A stretch of 64,000 nt of DNA from Vibrio sp. 10N (lineage in GTDB: Bacteria > Pseudomonadota > Gammaproteobacteria > Enterobacterales > Vibrionaceae): NCBI RefSeq assembly GCF_036245475.1, contig NZ_BTPM01000001.1, positions 1,798,001 through 1,862,000 on the forward strand, read 5' to 3'. The translations under genes and the position numbers were made by a program. Shown here one piece after another: positions 27,058-36,448 of this stretch (positions within the stretch are counted from its first letter, which is position 1; each line of letters starts with the position of its first letter). The notes under the pieces are model-generated. The model was not told where the DNA came from and ran no database searches. It saw only the letters and a program-made list of their open reading frames with translations.

Positions 27058-27696
27058 ATGATGGTGCGCAAGCTTGCTTGGTTATTGGCCGTGATTTCAG
27101 TGGGCTCCCATGCCAAAGATTGGAGCTGGCAAGACCTCGCACAAGAGATTGACGCCCCCAGTTATAGCAATCACTTCAAAGACTATGATATCAAAGCCCG
27201 TTACGATTTAATGATGATCGTTGACTACCAGAACAGCCATGATGAAGAGCAACAAGCTCGCGAAGAGGACTATCGCGAAGCCTTGATGCGCTTTGCTCAA
27301 AAAGGCATTAACATTCTTGAGCTGATCGAAGACCAAAAACAGATTGACGAAGATCATTCTGACTGGAACATGAAAGTAAACAATGCACTGATCGGCCAAC
27401 AAGGTAGGCTGCCTGGGTTTATTGTTCCACTCGAATTTGAAAACCTAACGGTCACCGAATTCATACTGGTACCGACAGCAGGCGCTTGCATTCACACACC
27501 CCCGCCACCAGCAAATCAAATGGTTGTTGTTAGTTTTCCAGAAGGGGTACAGTTTAAAGGACTCTACACACCAGTTTGGGTGGAAGGGACGCTTGCTCAG
27601 CAAACCCACTCCTCCAACATTGAGCTATCCGATGGTAGTACCGATGTCACCACCGCGTACACCATGGAGGCAAAATCTGTAGAGGTTTATGAGTAG
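27058..27696 (+). CDS. DUF3299 family secreted protein
   Basis: A 212-residue protein with a signal peptide (cleaved near GSHAK-DWSW). The family hallmark is clear: a PLEFENLTVTEFILVP stretch followed by GACIHTPPPPANQ, with a conserved Cys and His that could hold a metal. DUF3299 proteins are periplasmic or lipid-anchored and of unknown role, often near transport systems. Either ATG 27058 or 27061 may start it. Confidence 0.85.
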   Translation: MMVRKLAWLLAVISVGSHAKDWSWQDLAQEIDAPSYSNHFKDYDIKARYDLMMIVDYQNSHDEEQQAREEDYREALMRFAQKGINILELIEDQKQIDEDHSDWNMKVNNALIGQQGRLPGFIVPLEFENLTVTEFILVPTAGACIHTPPPPANQMVVVSFPEGVQFKGLYTPVWVEGTLAQQTHSSNIELSDGSTDVTTAYTMEAKSVEVYE

Positions 27697-27747
27697 CGCC
27701 CGCTAAAATCCAATCGCCCTTCTTCTTGATCTCATTGGGTATGTTTG

Positions 27748-28800
27748 TTACTCAGGATCCGATTTAGTGTGACGCGCACTCTGCCCTAAGCGATAGATTT
27801 TTTCCGCTCGGGTACCAAAGAACCAAAAGCTCGCCGCAAGGACAGCAAAAAACAGAGCCTTATGAGTGCCTTCCCAAAAGTACTCGACAAAACGGGTATA
27901 TAAGTTGATAAAAATAAAAATCAGACCGAAACCGCGATTGAGCTCATCATCAAACTTAATTCCATGATACAGAGCGGCAAGAGATGCGATAAGCAACAGT
28001 ACCGACCAATGTATTAGCGAAAACTGACTCACATCTCCCCACTGTGCGAAGTCGGCATAATTGCCAAAGATCGACACAACCCAGAGCGACAAGAAGAACA
28101 GGATTAACCCAAATGCCCGGGTAGTGAGCGAGAAATCTTCGAACTGAGGCCATTTTTTCTGGGTCCCCATTCCTATCGCTACCAAAAGGCCACTATATAG
28201 CACAAATCGCAGTGGCAACGTCATTCCCAAGAAATACCCAGACTCATCCCATTGGTAAGTCTCAATACCAAACCAGATTGACAAACTCAATAACGCACAG
28301 GCCCACACCAACAACGACGGAATCCAAAAGCCAAGCAGTCCATATACGATTGAGGCAAGCAAGATGAGTTTGGTCAAGCTGTCTGTTTCGATAACCTGAC
28401 CAATAAAATAGATCGAAATTGCGGTACTAATGATCCCGAGTACAAACAGGGCTTCGTTACTGAATGTTTTATCCGGTGCACTACTTTTTCTGCGAACACC
28501 ATACAAGTAAAAGCCCGCAGCCACGGCTGCAAAAAAAGCACTTTTCGCGATATCGGGCGCACTGAAGATCTGTTCGACCAGCTCAATTAACCACTTATCT
28601 AACAATATCGACAACACCGAAAGCACAATACACAGAATGGCGACCCAAAATGAATATTTAGCGATCATTGACCAATCGATACTGGCAACCTCATAGCTGC
28701 TTTTAAGTTTGTTATGATCATCTTGGCTGATCATGCCCTCTTCAAACCACTGATCGAGGGCACTATTGACAACGCGACTTTCTCGTTTTGACAGCTTCAT
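27748..28800 (-). CDS. DUF2157 family membrane protein
   Basis: A 350-residue protein: a soluble N-terminal helical part (about 45 residues, KLSKRESRVVNSALDQWFEEG) typical of DUF2157, followed by about ten membrane helices. Function unknown. The start was placed at ATG 28800 because the family begins with this helical segment; 13 more residues would be added from 28839. Convergent with the DUF3299 gene, with no clear terminator between. Confidence 0.82.
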   Translation of the reverse strand: MKLSKRESRVVNSALDQWFEEGMISQDDHNKLKSSYEVASIDWSMIAKYSFWVAILCIVLSVLSILLDKWLIELVEQIFSAPDIAKSAFFAAVAAGFYLYGVRRKSSAPDKTFSNEALFVLGIISTAISIYFIGQVIETDSLTKLILLASIVYGLLGFWIPSLLVWACALLSLSIWFGIETYQWDESGYFLGMTLPLRFVLYSGLLVAIGMGTQKKWPQFEDFSLTTRAFGLILFFLSLWVVSIFGNYADFAQWGDVSQFSLIHWSVLLLIASLAALYHGIKFDDELNRGFGLIFIFINLYTRFVEYFWEGTHKALFFAVLAASFWFFGTRAEKIYRLGQSARHTKSDPE

Positions 28801-28854
28801 CGCTATACACTTCCGTTCGGTTACTTGAGATGAACCCAAAAATTTTGCGTCACA

Positions 28855-29649
28855 CTATACAAATAGTTGAGACTTCGCAAACAATACCGCGTCTCCGGAT
28901 ATCAAGACTTTGTCATGTTTTAGTAAGCCGTATAAAACCCCTGTACGTTCAGACGCTTGGAGTGCTGTTAATGAAGCCTTGTTCAATCTGTTACCCCAGT
29001 ATGGCATGAGTCCTGCGTGAATAGAACCGGTCACCGGATCTTCATCACCACCATTTGCTGGCCAGAAATATCGAGAGACAAAATCAAACTGTTCATCATC
29101 ACTTAATGCGGTGGCCACCACATCATAAGGCGCTAATTTCTTTAGCTGATCATTATCGGTTGTCAGAGCACGTACAGCACTCGCTTCTTCGTATATAGCA
29201 AAATAGGCTTGTTCGTTTCGCAATATCTCGACGGGCTGAATCGACAACCCTTCAATAAGATGTTTAGGTGCATCACTCACAGAGATTGGAGCGCGATTAG
29301 GAAACGTCATTTCGATGCGCCCCTGTTCGCCTTTTGTTACCAGTAGATCACCCACTTTTTCAGTTGAAAACGTAAGCGTACCAGAGAGGCCTAGTTGCTC
29401 GAACAGCACGAAAGCCGATGCCAAAGTAGCATGACCGCAAAAGTCGATTTCCATGATGGGTGAAAACCAGCGAATAAAGTAGTGGTTCTCGTTAAGAGGC
29501 TTTAAAAAGGCAGTCTCTGAAAGGTTGTTCTCAATTGCAACGTTCTGCATCCAAGTTTCGTCCTGGTAGTCATCAACGATGATGATAGCAGCACTATTGC
29601 CTTTAAACGGCACTTCAGTAAATGCATCGACAATCCATTGTTCAATCAC
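28855..29649 (-). CDS. PhzF family isomerase/epimerase
   Basis: A 264-residue cytoplasmic protein of the PhzF/diaminopimelate-epimerase fold. The catalytic Glu lies in NNLSETAFL, and family blocks FKGNSAAII, DFCGHATLASAFVLF and GGDEDPVTGSIHAGLMPYW are present. No phenazine genes are nearby, so the role is a generic isomerase with unknown substrate. It lies 45 bases upstream of the DUF1275 gene in the same direction. Confidence 0.93.
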   Translation of the reverse strand: MIEQWIVDAFTEVPFKGNSAAIIIVDDYQDETWMQNVAIENNLSETAFLKPLNENHYFIRWFSPIMEIDFCGHATLASAFVLFEQLGLSGTLTFSTEKVGDLLVTKGEQGRIEMTFPNRAPISVSDAPKHLIEGLSIQPVEILRNEQAYFAIYEEASAVRALTTDNDQLKKLAPYDVVATALSDDEQFDFVSRYFWPANGGDEDPVTGSIHAGLMPYWGNRLNKASLTALQASERTGVLYGLLKHDKVLISGDAVLFAKSQLFV

Positions 29650-29693
29650 AGGTATCCTTACCTCCTACTCGTCCAATATCTTTAGTGATATTG

Positions 29694-30368
29694 TTAATTT
29701 GCCTTGCTCGTATACGCTATTCGCTTACGATAAATTCGATAGACCAGAGCAAGTAGTATACAAACAATAGCCGGTACAACAAGCGACAAAAATGCCAAGC
29801 TTTTGAACAGTAATGCCCCCGCAATGCCACCTAAGATAAATCCAAATAAAATGGTAACGAACAGTTTTGCTTTTCGTTTATCAAACGTATCACCACGCAG
29901 CGTAGAGCCAATCATAATGCCTAAATCGGTCACAATACCAGTCACGTGAGTCGTGCGAACTACCGCACCGCTGAATGTGGTTGCAAGCGCATTTTGTAAA
30001 CCACATGCTGCTGATGCAAAGTAACTGCCTGTTTGAGACCCATGAAGCAAGAAATACGTGGCAGCGAGCAAAAACAGACTCTCAATACATAGTAACCATT
30101 CATATTGACGGCCCAGTTTAAGAGATGCGTTAGAAATGAAGAGTCCAGAAATGGCAGAGCCCACCAAAAAGCTCACCACGATTGCCGATAAATGCCCTGC
30201 TGCTGACCAGTCATTGAGAAGCTGGGTGCCTAGTAACGTTGCGGTACCCGACAAATGCGAGATAGCTTGGTGCTGAAAACCCATTAATCCAATAGCGTTA
30301 ACCGTACCAGCTAACAATGCCAGCACAAACGCACCAGATTCAATCCAACGCGGCAATTTTGAAATCAC
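29694..30368 (-). CDS. DUF1275 (YoaK-like) membrane protein
   Basis: A 224-residue membrane protein with about six helices. The family pattern GFVLALLAGTVNAIG, HLSGTATLLG and ASAACGLQNALATTFSGAVVRTTHVTGIVTDLG is clear. DUF1275 proteins are widespread with no settled function. It may be in one operon with the downstream PhzF gene. Confidence 0.9.
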   Translation of the reverse strand: MISKLPRWIESGAFVLALLAGTVNAIGLMGFQHQAISHLSGTATLLGTQLLNDWSAAGHLSAIVVSFLVGSAISGLFISNASLKLGRQYEWLLCIESLFLLAATYFLLHGSQTGSYFASAACGLQNALATTFSGAVVRTTHVTGIVTDLGIMIGSTLRGDTFDKRKAKLFVTILFGFILGGIAGALLFKSLAFLSLVVPAIVCILLALVYRIYRKRIAYTSKAN

Positions 30369-30459
30369 TTGGTCACCTTATTCGACTTACTATCTACAGA
30401 CGAGAGGCTTCATATGAGAATCGACATATGACACTCTGAGGCCCGCATCATAGTCCTAT

Positions 30460-30951
30460 CTAAGGCATTTTCTTTGATTTAAAGCACATAATGTGTTGAG
30501 GGCCAGCCTCCCCTCCAAGGTAAAGCGTTTGCGTATCCACAAAGCCACTCTTGATATAGAGCTCGTAAGCTGGCTTGTTGCGACAATTCACCGTCAAATA
30601 AAGTTCAGTACATGACTGGTTCAACCATGTAGAAAAACCTTGGGTAATCAGTTTAATCGCGGCCTTTGCCAACCCTAGTCCTTGATATCTTTGGTCAATA
30701 AAAAACGCTCGTAAACCTATAGCGCCCTTAGGGACACCATCAATGGTATTAGCATAATCTTGGTCTAGCAAAAAGAACCCCACCGCAATATCATTGGAAT
30801 ATATTACCCATTGAGATTCGGAAGGTTTGGCTAAACTCGCTTGGAGAATATCGGACACAACGCCAACAAATTCGACTTGGCTGCTATCTACGGATAGGTT
30901 AACCAATTCTTCCGTTGCAGGGTTGGGTGCCAGTTGTACTGTAATAGTCAT
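30460..30951 (-). CDS. GNAT family N-acetyltransferase
   Basis: A 163-residue acetyltransferase with the acetyl-CoA loop around FIDQRYQGLGLAKAA (Q/R-x-x-G-x-G/A) and a typical NKPAYELYIKSGF ending. The substrate cannot be told. Its start overlaps the end of the DJ-1/PfpI gene by four bases, so the two are coupled. Confidence 0.9.
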   Translation of the reverse strand: MTITVQLAPNPATEELVNLSVDSSQVEFVGVVSDILQASLAKPSESQWVIYSNDIAVGFFLLDQDYANTIDGVPKGAIGLRAFFIDQRYQGLGLAKAAIKLITQGFSTWLNQSCTELYLTVNCRNKPAYELYIKSGFVDTQTLYLGGEAGPQHIMCFKSKKMP

Positions 30952-31541
30952 AGAATCCGCCCATTTTCATTCCAATCAAATTCCATTTGTCTTGCCGTAT
31001 TAAGTGCGACTTCTCGCCCTTTCAGTTTTTCAACCAACCTCAAGCTCATGTCAATACCTGCCGAAATACCGCCAGACGTAACCAAAGCACCACAATCGAC
31101 CCAGCGAACTCCCTCAGAAACTTTAAGTGAAGGAAACGACGACTGCAGATCATGTAAATCTTCCCAATGTGTGGTGACGGTTTGGTTGGTCAGCACTCCT
31201 GCTTGAGCAAGCAAAAAGGCGCCTGTACACACTGAAGAGACTAGATCGGCCTCTTTGGAAACTTTCGCGATCCAGTCCATAGATTTAACATTGGTCATCT
31301 CTGGCTCATGTATACCGCCGGGGATGACTACCACATCCAACTTTGGGTGGCTGAGGATTGAGTAATCCGACTGAACATTAAAACCTCCACGGGCACTTAC
31401 TTCACCATGACTGCTAGACAGTAAACTCACATTCCACTTATCTTCATCAGGCAAAAATCGATTTGCCGTAGAAAACACATCGAACGGACCTGCGAAATCC
31501 AATACCTCGACGTCTTTGTAGATATAAATTCCAATGTTCAT
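30948..31541 (-). CDS. DJ-1/PfpI family protein (isonitrile hydratase-like)
   Basis: A 197-residue class I glutamine amidotransferase-like protein. The nucleophile Cys is in SVCTGAFLLAQAG and a His follows in TVTTHWEDLHDL, as in isonitrile hydratase and the sensor domain of GlxA regulators; no DNA-binding domain follows. Divergent from the DUF1656-HlyD-FUSC operon and coupled to the GNAT gene downstream. Confidence 0.9.
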   Translation of the reverse strand: MNIGIYIYKDVEVLDFAGPFDVFSTANRFLPDEDKWNVSLLSSSHGEVSARGGFNVQSDYSILSHPKLDVVVIPGGIHEPEMTNVKSMDWIAKVSKEADLVSSVCTGAFLLAQAGVLTNQTVTTHWEDLHDLQSSFPSLKVSEGVRWVDCGALVTSGGISAGIDMSLRLVEKLKGREVALNTARQMEFDWNENGRIL

Positions 31542-31660
31542 CTCAACCGTCCTTTGTTAATACCCTGTTATCCACACTATTCAGTTCCCGCGAAAATTTC
31601 AACTTATTCGTCTCAAACTATCCTTTGTTGAACAGAGTGTTAGCTAAAACAGAGGGTACG

Positions 31661-31705
31661 ATCCTACATAACCGATTTATTGAAAAGACACTTCCCATTT
31701 AAGCT
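31661..31705 (+). promoter_or_regulatory. Weak copy (F) of the 19-base promoter box plus -10-like hexamer
   Basis: ATCCTACATAACCGATTTA at 31661-31679 matches 14 of 19 positions of the box best seen at 51701. A weak -10-like hexamer TAAGCT lies 20 bases on, the same spacing as the other copies. It points at the DUF1656-HlyD-FUSC operon. Confidence 0.45.
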
Positions 31706-31784
31706 TTACTTCATCAACGTATCAGCTCCTTCTCCGTTTCCTTTTCTGATACGAAATTACTATTTGAAAAAGGCGAATCACACT

Positions 31785-32009
31785 ATGAATGAACTGTCGT
31801 TCAGCATGCCCCACGAGCTTGAGTTTGCCGGGATTTATTTCCCCCCTCTTCTGCTCACCTGCGCATGCGGTTATTTACTAGCCCTAATAACAAGTAAGTT
31901 CATCGTGCGCAGAAAATGGCACCGATACTTCGCAGGCTATGCGCTGGTTGAGATTGCTATTGCAGCCGTTTACGTGGTTCTGCTCAACAAATATATCGTT
32001 TGGTCGTAA
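31785..32009 (+). CDS. DUF1656 family small membrane protein
   Basis: A 74-residue protein with two membrane helices, starting at ATG 31785; the family is the AaeX-type small subunit encoded before HlyD/FUSC efflux genes. The pattern HELEFAGIYFPPLL near the N-terminus is typical. It is first in a three-gene operon, 19 bases before the adaptor gene. Confidence 0.88.
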   Translation: MNELSFSMPHELEFAGIYFPPLLLTCACGYLLALITSKFIVRRKWHRYFAGYALVEIAIAAVYVVLLNKYIVWS

Positions 32010-32028
32010 TTCAAAGAAAGGTTTTCCC

Positions 32029-32904
32029 GTGTTAAAGAAACTCATCACTACTATTGCTGTTTTGGCCATTGCTGGTTATTTCACCTTTGACAACTACGCA
32101 AGTTACATCGAGAACCCATGGACACGGGATGGTCAGGTTCGCGCTGATATTATTCAGATCACACCTCGCGTTACCGGCCCAGTAATCGAGCTCAATGTTG
32201 AAGATAACAGTCACGTCAAAAAAGGTGACTTGCTGTTTAAAATCGACCCAAGCACATTTGAGGCAGCAAAAGATCAAGCATACGCGAACCTACTTCAAGC
32301 TAAAGCGCTTCTTGAACGCGCTATTAACGAAGAGAAGCGTTCTGCAGAACTTGAACGTCGCAAACCTGGCGCAGTACCTGTTTTGACTCTCAACAACCTC
32401 GTCAACGACGTGCAGACTTCTCGCGCAAATGTAAAAGCTGCTGAAGCTGGATACGAGTCAGCGTCATTGAATCTTGATTTCACAACGGTGACTGCTCCCA
32501 CTGACGGTTACATCACTAACCTCAACCTTCAAGAAGGTTCTCAGGTGGTAGCCAACCAACCGGTTGTCGCGTTAATTGATGACGACAGCTTTTGGGTAGA
32601 AGGATTTTTTGAAGAGACCGATCTTCGCCACATCCGTACTGGCTCGCTCGCTCAAGTCACGCTTATGTCTCACCCTGATCGCCCGTTGGCGGGTCATGTA
32701 AGAAGTATGGGGTATGGTATTTCCAAAGCCGATGGCAGCACCGGTTCATTTTTACTACCGAACGTTAACCCTAACTTCCAATGGATCCGTCTAGCGCAGC
32801 GTATCCCGGTACAAATCAAACTAGACAAGCCACCAGAAGACATCCAACTTATCGTCGGTGCTACGGCATCTGTTTTAGTGAGTAAACATCAACAAGCAGA
32901 GTAG
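32029..32904 (+). CDS. HlyD family adaptor (AaeA-like)
   Basis: A 291-residue membrane fusion protein starting with GTG at 32029, with AAAGAAAGG a few bases upstream. One membrane anchor (residues 4-20), then ENPWTRDGQVRADIIQITPRV, characteristic of AaeA/EmrA types, a coiled-coil hairpin (about 75-145), and VTAPTDGYITNLNLQEGS for the lipoyl domain. It partners the FUSC protein that starts 3 bases after its stop, probably exporting aromatic acids or other weak acids. Confidence 0.92.
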   Translation: MLKKLITTIAVLAIAGYFTFDNYASYIENPWTRDGQVRADIIQITPRVTGPVIELNVEDNSHVKKGDLLFKIDPSTFEAAKDQAYANLLQAKALLERAINEEKRSAELERRKPGAVPVLTLNNLVNDVQTSRANVKAAEAGYESASLNLDFTTVTAPTDGYITNLNLQEGSQVVANQPVVALIDDDSFWVEGFFEETDLRHIRTGSLAQVTLMSHPDRPLAGHVRSMGYGISKADGSTGSFLLPNVNPNFQWIRLAQRIPVQIKLDKPPEDIQLIVGATASVLVSKHQQAE

Positions 32905-32907
32905 AAC

Positions 32908-34272
32908 ATGAAGATTGATATGCATAATGCTCTAAAATTAGCTATTTCGGTACCGCTAGCACTCTTGCTAGCGTTATCGTTTGGTTGGGAAAAGCCCTAC
33001 TGGGCCGCGACCACCGTTATCATTCTCTCTACCCACGAGTCCTTTGGTCATTCTTTGAAAACGGGGCGAGAACGTATTCTGGGGGCTGGTATTGGTGCCA
33101 TTCTAGCATTCATATTGGTGTCTTTGTTTCCTCAAGACCCAGCCCTCTTTGTCACAGCCTTTGTAACAGTCGCCGCGATCCTGATCTATTTAGGTGGTTG
33201 TCTGCATCACGGTTACCTATTCAAAATGGCATTTGTCGTATGTACTCTGATTGCTTTTGTCGGCAACTTTGACAATGTCACGACATTCAATATGGCAATT
33301 ACCCGAGTACAAGAGACGATTCTCGGTGTATTGGTGTCCACCTTTGTCTATAGCTTTCTATGGCCAGAAAAAACGGAAGACTTAATTTTCGAGCAGTTTT
33401 CCACTTTGGTAAAACAATACCGAAAAATTATCGTCGACTATCGATTCGACCACAGTAAGAAGCTCGAGCTCAATGCTCTTAGAGCGGACATTGAACGAGC
33501 AAAATCGCTGCTTGCGCTGCCACTCCACGGGAGTTACGACCTGAAAAGTAACATCGATAAATATCGCATCGTATTGGCGTCTTTTATCGAGTCGGCAGAT
33601 AGATTAGAACAACCAAAGTTGTTTGACTTAGATTGGCACAGCCATCGATGCGCTGAGCTGGCTAATACTGTCAACAAAAACAGTATTGATGAATTAAGTC
33701 GCGACGATTTGCACACTTTATTGCTAGACTCTACATGGGATGACGAAACTCTTTATAAAGAGACTAAACGCAGTTTAACGTTATTCACTAACTATCAGCA
33801 AAGGTTAGTGGTCGTCGCTCAAAATGTTTGCGTGATCATCTCGGCGTTTCTGCTTTGGATATCTTTGGCAATTCCCGGGGGAACTATCTTCCCGATGCTT
33901 GCCTGCGTCATGGCTAATGCGATGACCTCGATGCCGAAAGCCTATATTAACAATGTCATTTTAGGATTCATTATTTTTGCAACTTTCGTCTTTCTTCAGT
34001 TTGTGTTGATTCTACCTTCACTCACGGAAGCATGGCAGATAGCCATTTTCTATTTTACTAACTTGATGGTTATGTCGATTAGTTGTGACTTCTTTAAACA
34101 ACCACTGCAAAAAATGATAGGACCACAGATGCTTGTTGTTCTTACCAACGGACCACTGCATTTAACGCCTAGCTTCGATATACAAACACCGCTCATCATG
34201 GTGATTTTTGTTTTTCTATCTTTAGCGCTTGCTAAGTTCTACATAGACTTAATTCACTTAGAAAAGAGATAG
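32908..34272 (+). CDS. FUSC family efflux membrane protein (AaeB-like)
   Basis: A 454-residue inner-membrane protein: an N-terminal group of about five helices starting with the signature KPYWAATTVIILS, a cytoplasmic helical domain (about residues 155-290), then a second group of helices. It is shorter than E. coli AaeB (about 650 residues). Third gene of the DUF1656-HlyD-FUSC operon; a strong terminator follows. Confidence 0.9.
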   Translation: MKIDMHNALKLAISVPLALLLALSFGWEKPYWAATTVIILSTHESFGHSLKTGRERILGAGIGAILAFILVSLFPQDPALFVTAFVTVAAILIYLGGCLHHGYLFKMAFVVCTLIAFVGNFDNVTTFNMAITRVQETILGVLVSTFVYSFLWPEKTEDLIFEQFSTLVKQYRKIIVDYRFDHSKKLELNALRADIERAKSLLALPLHGSYDLKSNIDKYRIVLASFIESADRLEQPKLFDLDWHSHRCAELANTVNKNSIDELSRDDLHTLLLDSTWDDETLYKETKRSLTLFTNYQQRLVVVAQNVCVIISAFLLWISLAIPGGTIFPMLACVMANAMTSMPKAYINNVILGFIIFATFVFLQFVLILPSLTEAWQIAIFYFTNLMVMSISCDFFKQPLQKMIGPQMLVVLTNGPLHLTPSFDIQTPLIMVIFVFLSLALAKFYIDLIHLEKR

Positions 34273-34285
34273 ATTCACTTATGTT

Positions 34286-34320
34286 AAAAGAAGCCTCGCT
34301 ATAATAGCGAGGCTTCTTTT
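34286..34320 (+). terminator. Terminator of the FUSC operon
   Basis: A 15-bp perfect stem, AAAAGAAGCCTCGCT with its complement, surrounds loop ATAAT, so the T-rich 3' arm serves as the U tract. Confidence 0.93.
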
Positions 34321-34465
34321 ATTTTCGCTTATCAACCGCCAAAAATTAATTAAGAAAAAACACGGTTTATCTGAAATATCTGACGAACACCCATACTTTA
34401 AATATCAATTAGTTATGAAGAATATCATCATAAAGCCCTCTAAAAACCCTACTGGCGAGGGGTTC

Positions 34466-34510
34466 ATCCTACAAACGTGATTTATTCATTTTATTGAATC
34501 GAATTATTAT
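34466..34510 (+). promoter_or_regulatory. 19-base promoter box A plus -10 hexamer upstream of aspT
   Basis: ATCCTACAAACGTGATTTA (34466-34484; 16 of 19 positions match the copy at 51701). TATTAT follows after 20 bases (34505-34510). A 5-6-bp hairpin (34445-34464) ends one base before the box. The box occupies the place where an activator would touch the -35 region. Confidence 0.65.
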
Positions 34511-34607
34511 TACCACATCAAGACAACATAGCTTGATTCGCAAAGAATGCACACAACACTCACGGAAGAAAATTTATTAACTTAGTAAAATAAACCGGAG
34601 CTAGTAT

Positions 34608-36323
34608 ATGGACTTCGTTCATACATTAATTCAAAGCTCACCATTTATTGCTTTATTTATTACCCTATCATTAGGTTATTTGGTGGGTAAAATTACAATT
34701 GGACGTTTCGTTCTTGGTGGTGTCGCAGGCACACTATTAATGGGCGTATTAATTGGTCAATTTGGTGTTCATATCGACCCAGGTGTTAAGAGTATTTTCT
34801 TCGCACTATTTATTTATGCCGTAGGTTTCCAAGGCGGTCCGCAATTCTTTAGCGCACTGAACTTCAGAACCATCAACATTTTGATGTCGGCTGTTGTAAT
34901 GACGGCCTCAGGCCTTCTATGTGTTCTGGCGGCAGCGTGGTTCTTCGACCTTGACCGTGGTACAGCAGCCGGTCTTGCAGCGGGTGGTCTAACTCAATCA
35001 GCAATCATCGGTACCGCTGGTGACGCAATCAGCAAGTTAGCTGGTGTGACTGAAGAAGCGAAGCACATCATGCAAACCAACGTTGCAGTAGGTTACGCGG
35101 TAACATACATCTTTGGTTCTCTAGGTCCAATTCTAATGGTGACTTGGATTATCCCAACCATGATGAAATGGGACATCCGCGGCGAAGCTATCAAACTAGC
35201 TGAGAAAATGTCAGGCGGCAAACCTGAGCTCAACCCAGGTGAGTTTAACGCGATTTCACAACTAGAGTCTCGCGCATTCCAAGTGACTAACTCTTGTAGC
35301 GTATATGGCAAAACCATCGCACAAGTAAACGAAAAACTTGTAGACGTAGCGATTGAAGTTATCGAACGAGAAGGCAAAGAAATTGAGCTAGAGAAATTCA
35401 CAGCTATCAATGAAGGTGACGTTATTGTTGTCACTGGTCGTCGCAAAGCAGTGAACAAGTTCGCGAAACACCTAGGCCAAGAAGTTGTCGACCTAGACGA
35501 GAAATTCACTCTTATCGAAGAAAACCGTCAGCTAATTGCAACAGACAAAAAGCTTATTGGTAAAACGCTTAAACAGGTTAAACAAGAGTCAAATGCAGAC
35601 GCTCTTCGCGGTGTTTACGTTACAGACTACATCCGTGGCGGCAACTCTATTGACGTGACTGAAAACCTTGTTGTTCAGAAAAACGACATCATTCAGTTGA
35701 CAGGTAAACCAACAGACATCAACAAAGTTGAAAGCAACATTGGTAAACGCCTTGGCTCAAGTGTTGTGACTGACTACGTTATGTTCGGTCTTGGTATGGC
35801 GCTTGGTGTTCTTATCGGCATGATCAGCTTCAAGATTGCAGGCATTCCGGTCACTATCGGCTCAGGTGCTGGCTGTTTGATCTCTGGTCTAATGATGGGC
35901 TGGCTACGCAGCAAAAGACCAAGTGTGGCTTCGTTCCCTGTTGGTGCGTCGAACTTCCTTCGTGACTTCGGTCTGGCTATCTTCGTCGGTATCGTAGGTC
36001 TAGAAGCAGGTCCACAAGCAGTAAGCACAATCCAAGAACACGGCTTGTCACTTCTATTCCTAGGATTTGGTGTGACATTGATTCCTCAGTTCATCGGTTT
36101 CTTCGTGTCTTACTACGTACTGAAAATTCGCAACCCAATTGAAGGCCTAGCAGCCGTGAGTGGTGGTCGAAGCGCAAACCCAGCATTTGCTGCGCTACTA
36201 GAGAAAGCAGGTAACTCATCTCCAGTATTCGCCTTCACCGTGACTTACGCAGTAGCAAACGTACTGCTCACACTATGGGGACCAATCATCGTTGGCATCA
36301 TTACTACCAATGTTCCAATGTAA
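34608..36323 (+). CDS. aspT: Aspartate:alanine antiporter AspT
   Basis: A 571-residue AAE-family exchanger: two membrane halves (about residues 1-165 and 390-571) around a central cytoplasmic part with two TrkA-C domains. Family motifs include GLAAGGLTQSAIIGTAGDA in the first half and VSGGRSANPAFAALLEKAGNSSPVFAFT in the second. It swaps external aspartate for internal alanine. The next gene encodes aspartate 4-decarboxylase, so the pair forms a decarboxylation cycle that consumes a proton inside and builds proton motive force. Confidence 0.95.
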   Translation: MDFVHTLIQSSPFIALFITLSLGYLVGKITIGRFVLGGVAGTLLMGVLIGQFGVHIDPGVKSIFFALFIYAVGFQGGPQFFSALNFRTINILMSAVVMTASGLLCVLAAAWFFDLDRGTAAGLAAGGLTQSAIIGTAGDAISKLAGVTEEAKHIMQTNVAVGYAVTYIFGSLGPILMVTWIIPTMMKWDIRGEAIKLAEKMSGGKPELNPGEFNAISQLESRAFQVTNSCSVYGKTIAQVNEKLVDVAIEVIEREGKEIELEKFTAINEGDVIVVTGRRKAVNKFAKHLGQEVVDLDEKFTLIEENRQLIATDKKLIGKTLKQVKQESNADALRGVYVTDYIRGGNSIDVTENLVVQKNDIIQLTGKPTDINKVESNIGKRLGSSVVTDYVMFGLGMALGVLIGMISFKIAGIPVTIGSGAGCLISGLMMGWLRSKRPSVASFPVGASNFLRDFGLAIFVGIVGLEAGPQAVSTIQEHGLSLLFLGFGVTLIPQFIGFFVSYYVLKIRNPIEGLAAVSGGRSANPAFAALLEKAGNSSPVFAFTVTYAVANVLLTLWGPIIVGIITTNVPM

Positions 36324-36356
36324 TCAAGCCCCAATGTAACGCATTAATCGAAATGA

Positions 36357-36380
36357 GCGGGAGTGTTCTGTCCCGCCTTT
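36357..36380 (+). terminator. Attenuating terminator between aspT and aspD
   Basis: GCGGGA and TCCCGC close an 8-base loop, followed by CTTTT. It would reduce read-through so that aspT and aspD amounts differ. A second 9-bp palindrome, CAAACGAAC/GTTCGTTTG, lies at 36397-36416. Confidence 0.65.
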
Positions 36381-36448
36381 TCAACCCAATTTCAGCCAAA
36401 CGAACTTGTTCGTTTGCTAACGAATCGAAAAATTTAAGGTAATTTATT

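Larger units (their letters stand above)
34273..34607. other. 335-base gap upstream of aspT
   Basis: Holds the FUSC operon terminator, a short hairpin (34445-34464), the promoter box A with its -10 hexamer (34466-34510), and a leader of about 90 bases before aspT. No coding potential is seen. Confidence 0.7.

Noticed and set aside
28855..29649. Phenazine biosynthesis because of the PhzF name
   Set aside because: No other phz genes are nearby; PhzF-fold proteins are common stand-alone isomerases.
31550..31630. Direct repeat TCCTTTGTT about 70 bases apart in the PfpI/DUF1656 divergent region
   Set aside because: Nine bases only, with no symmetry or clear relation to a promoter; chance is likely.
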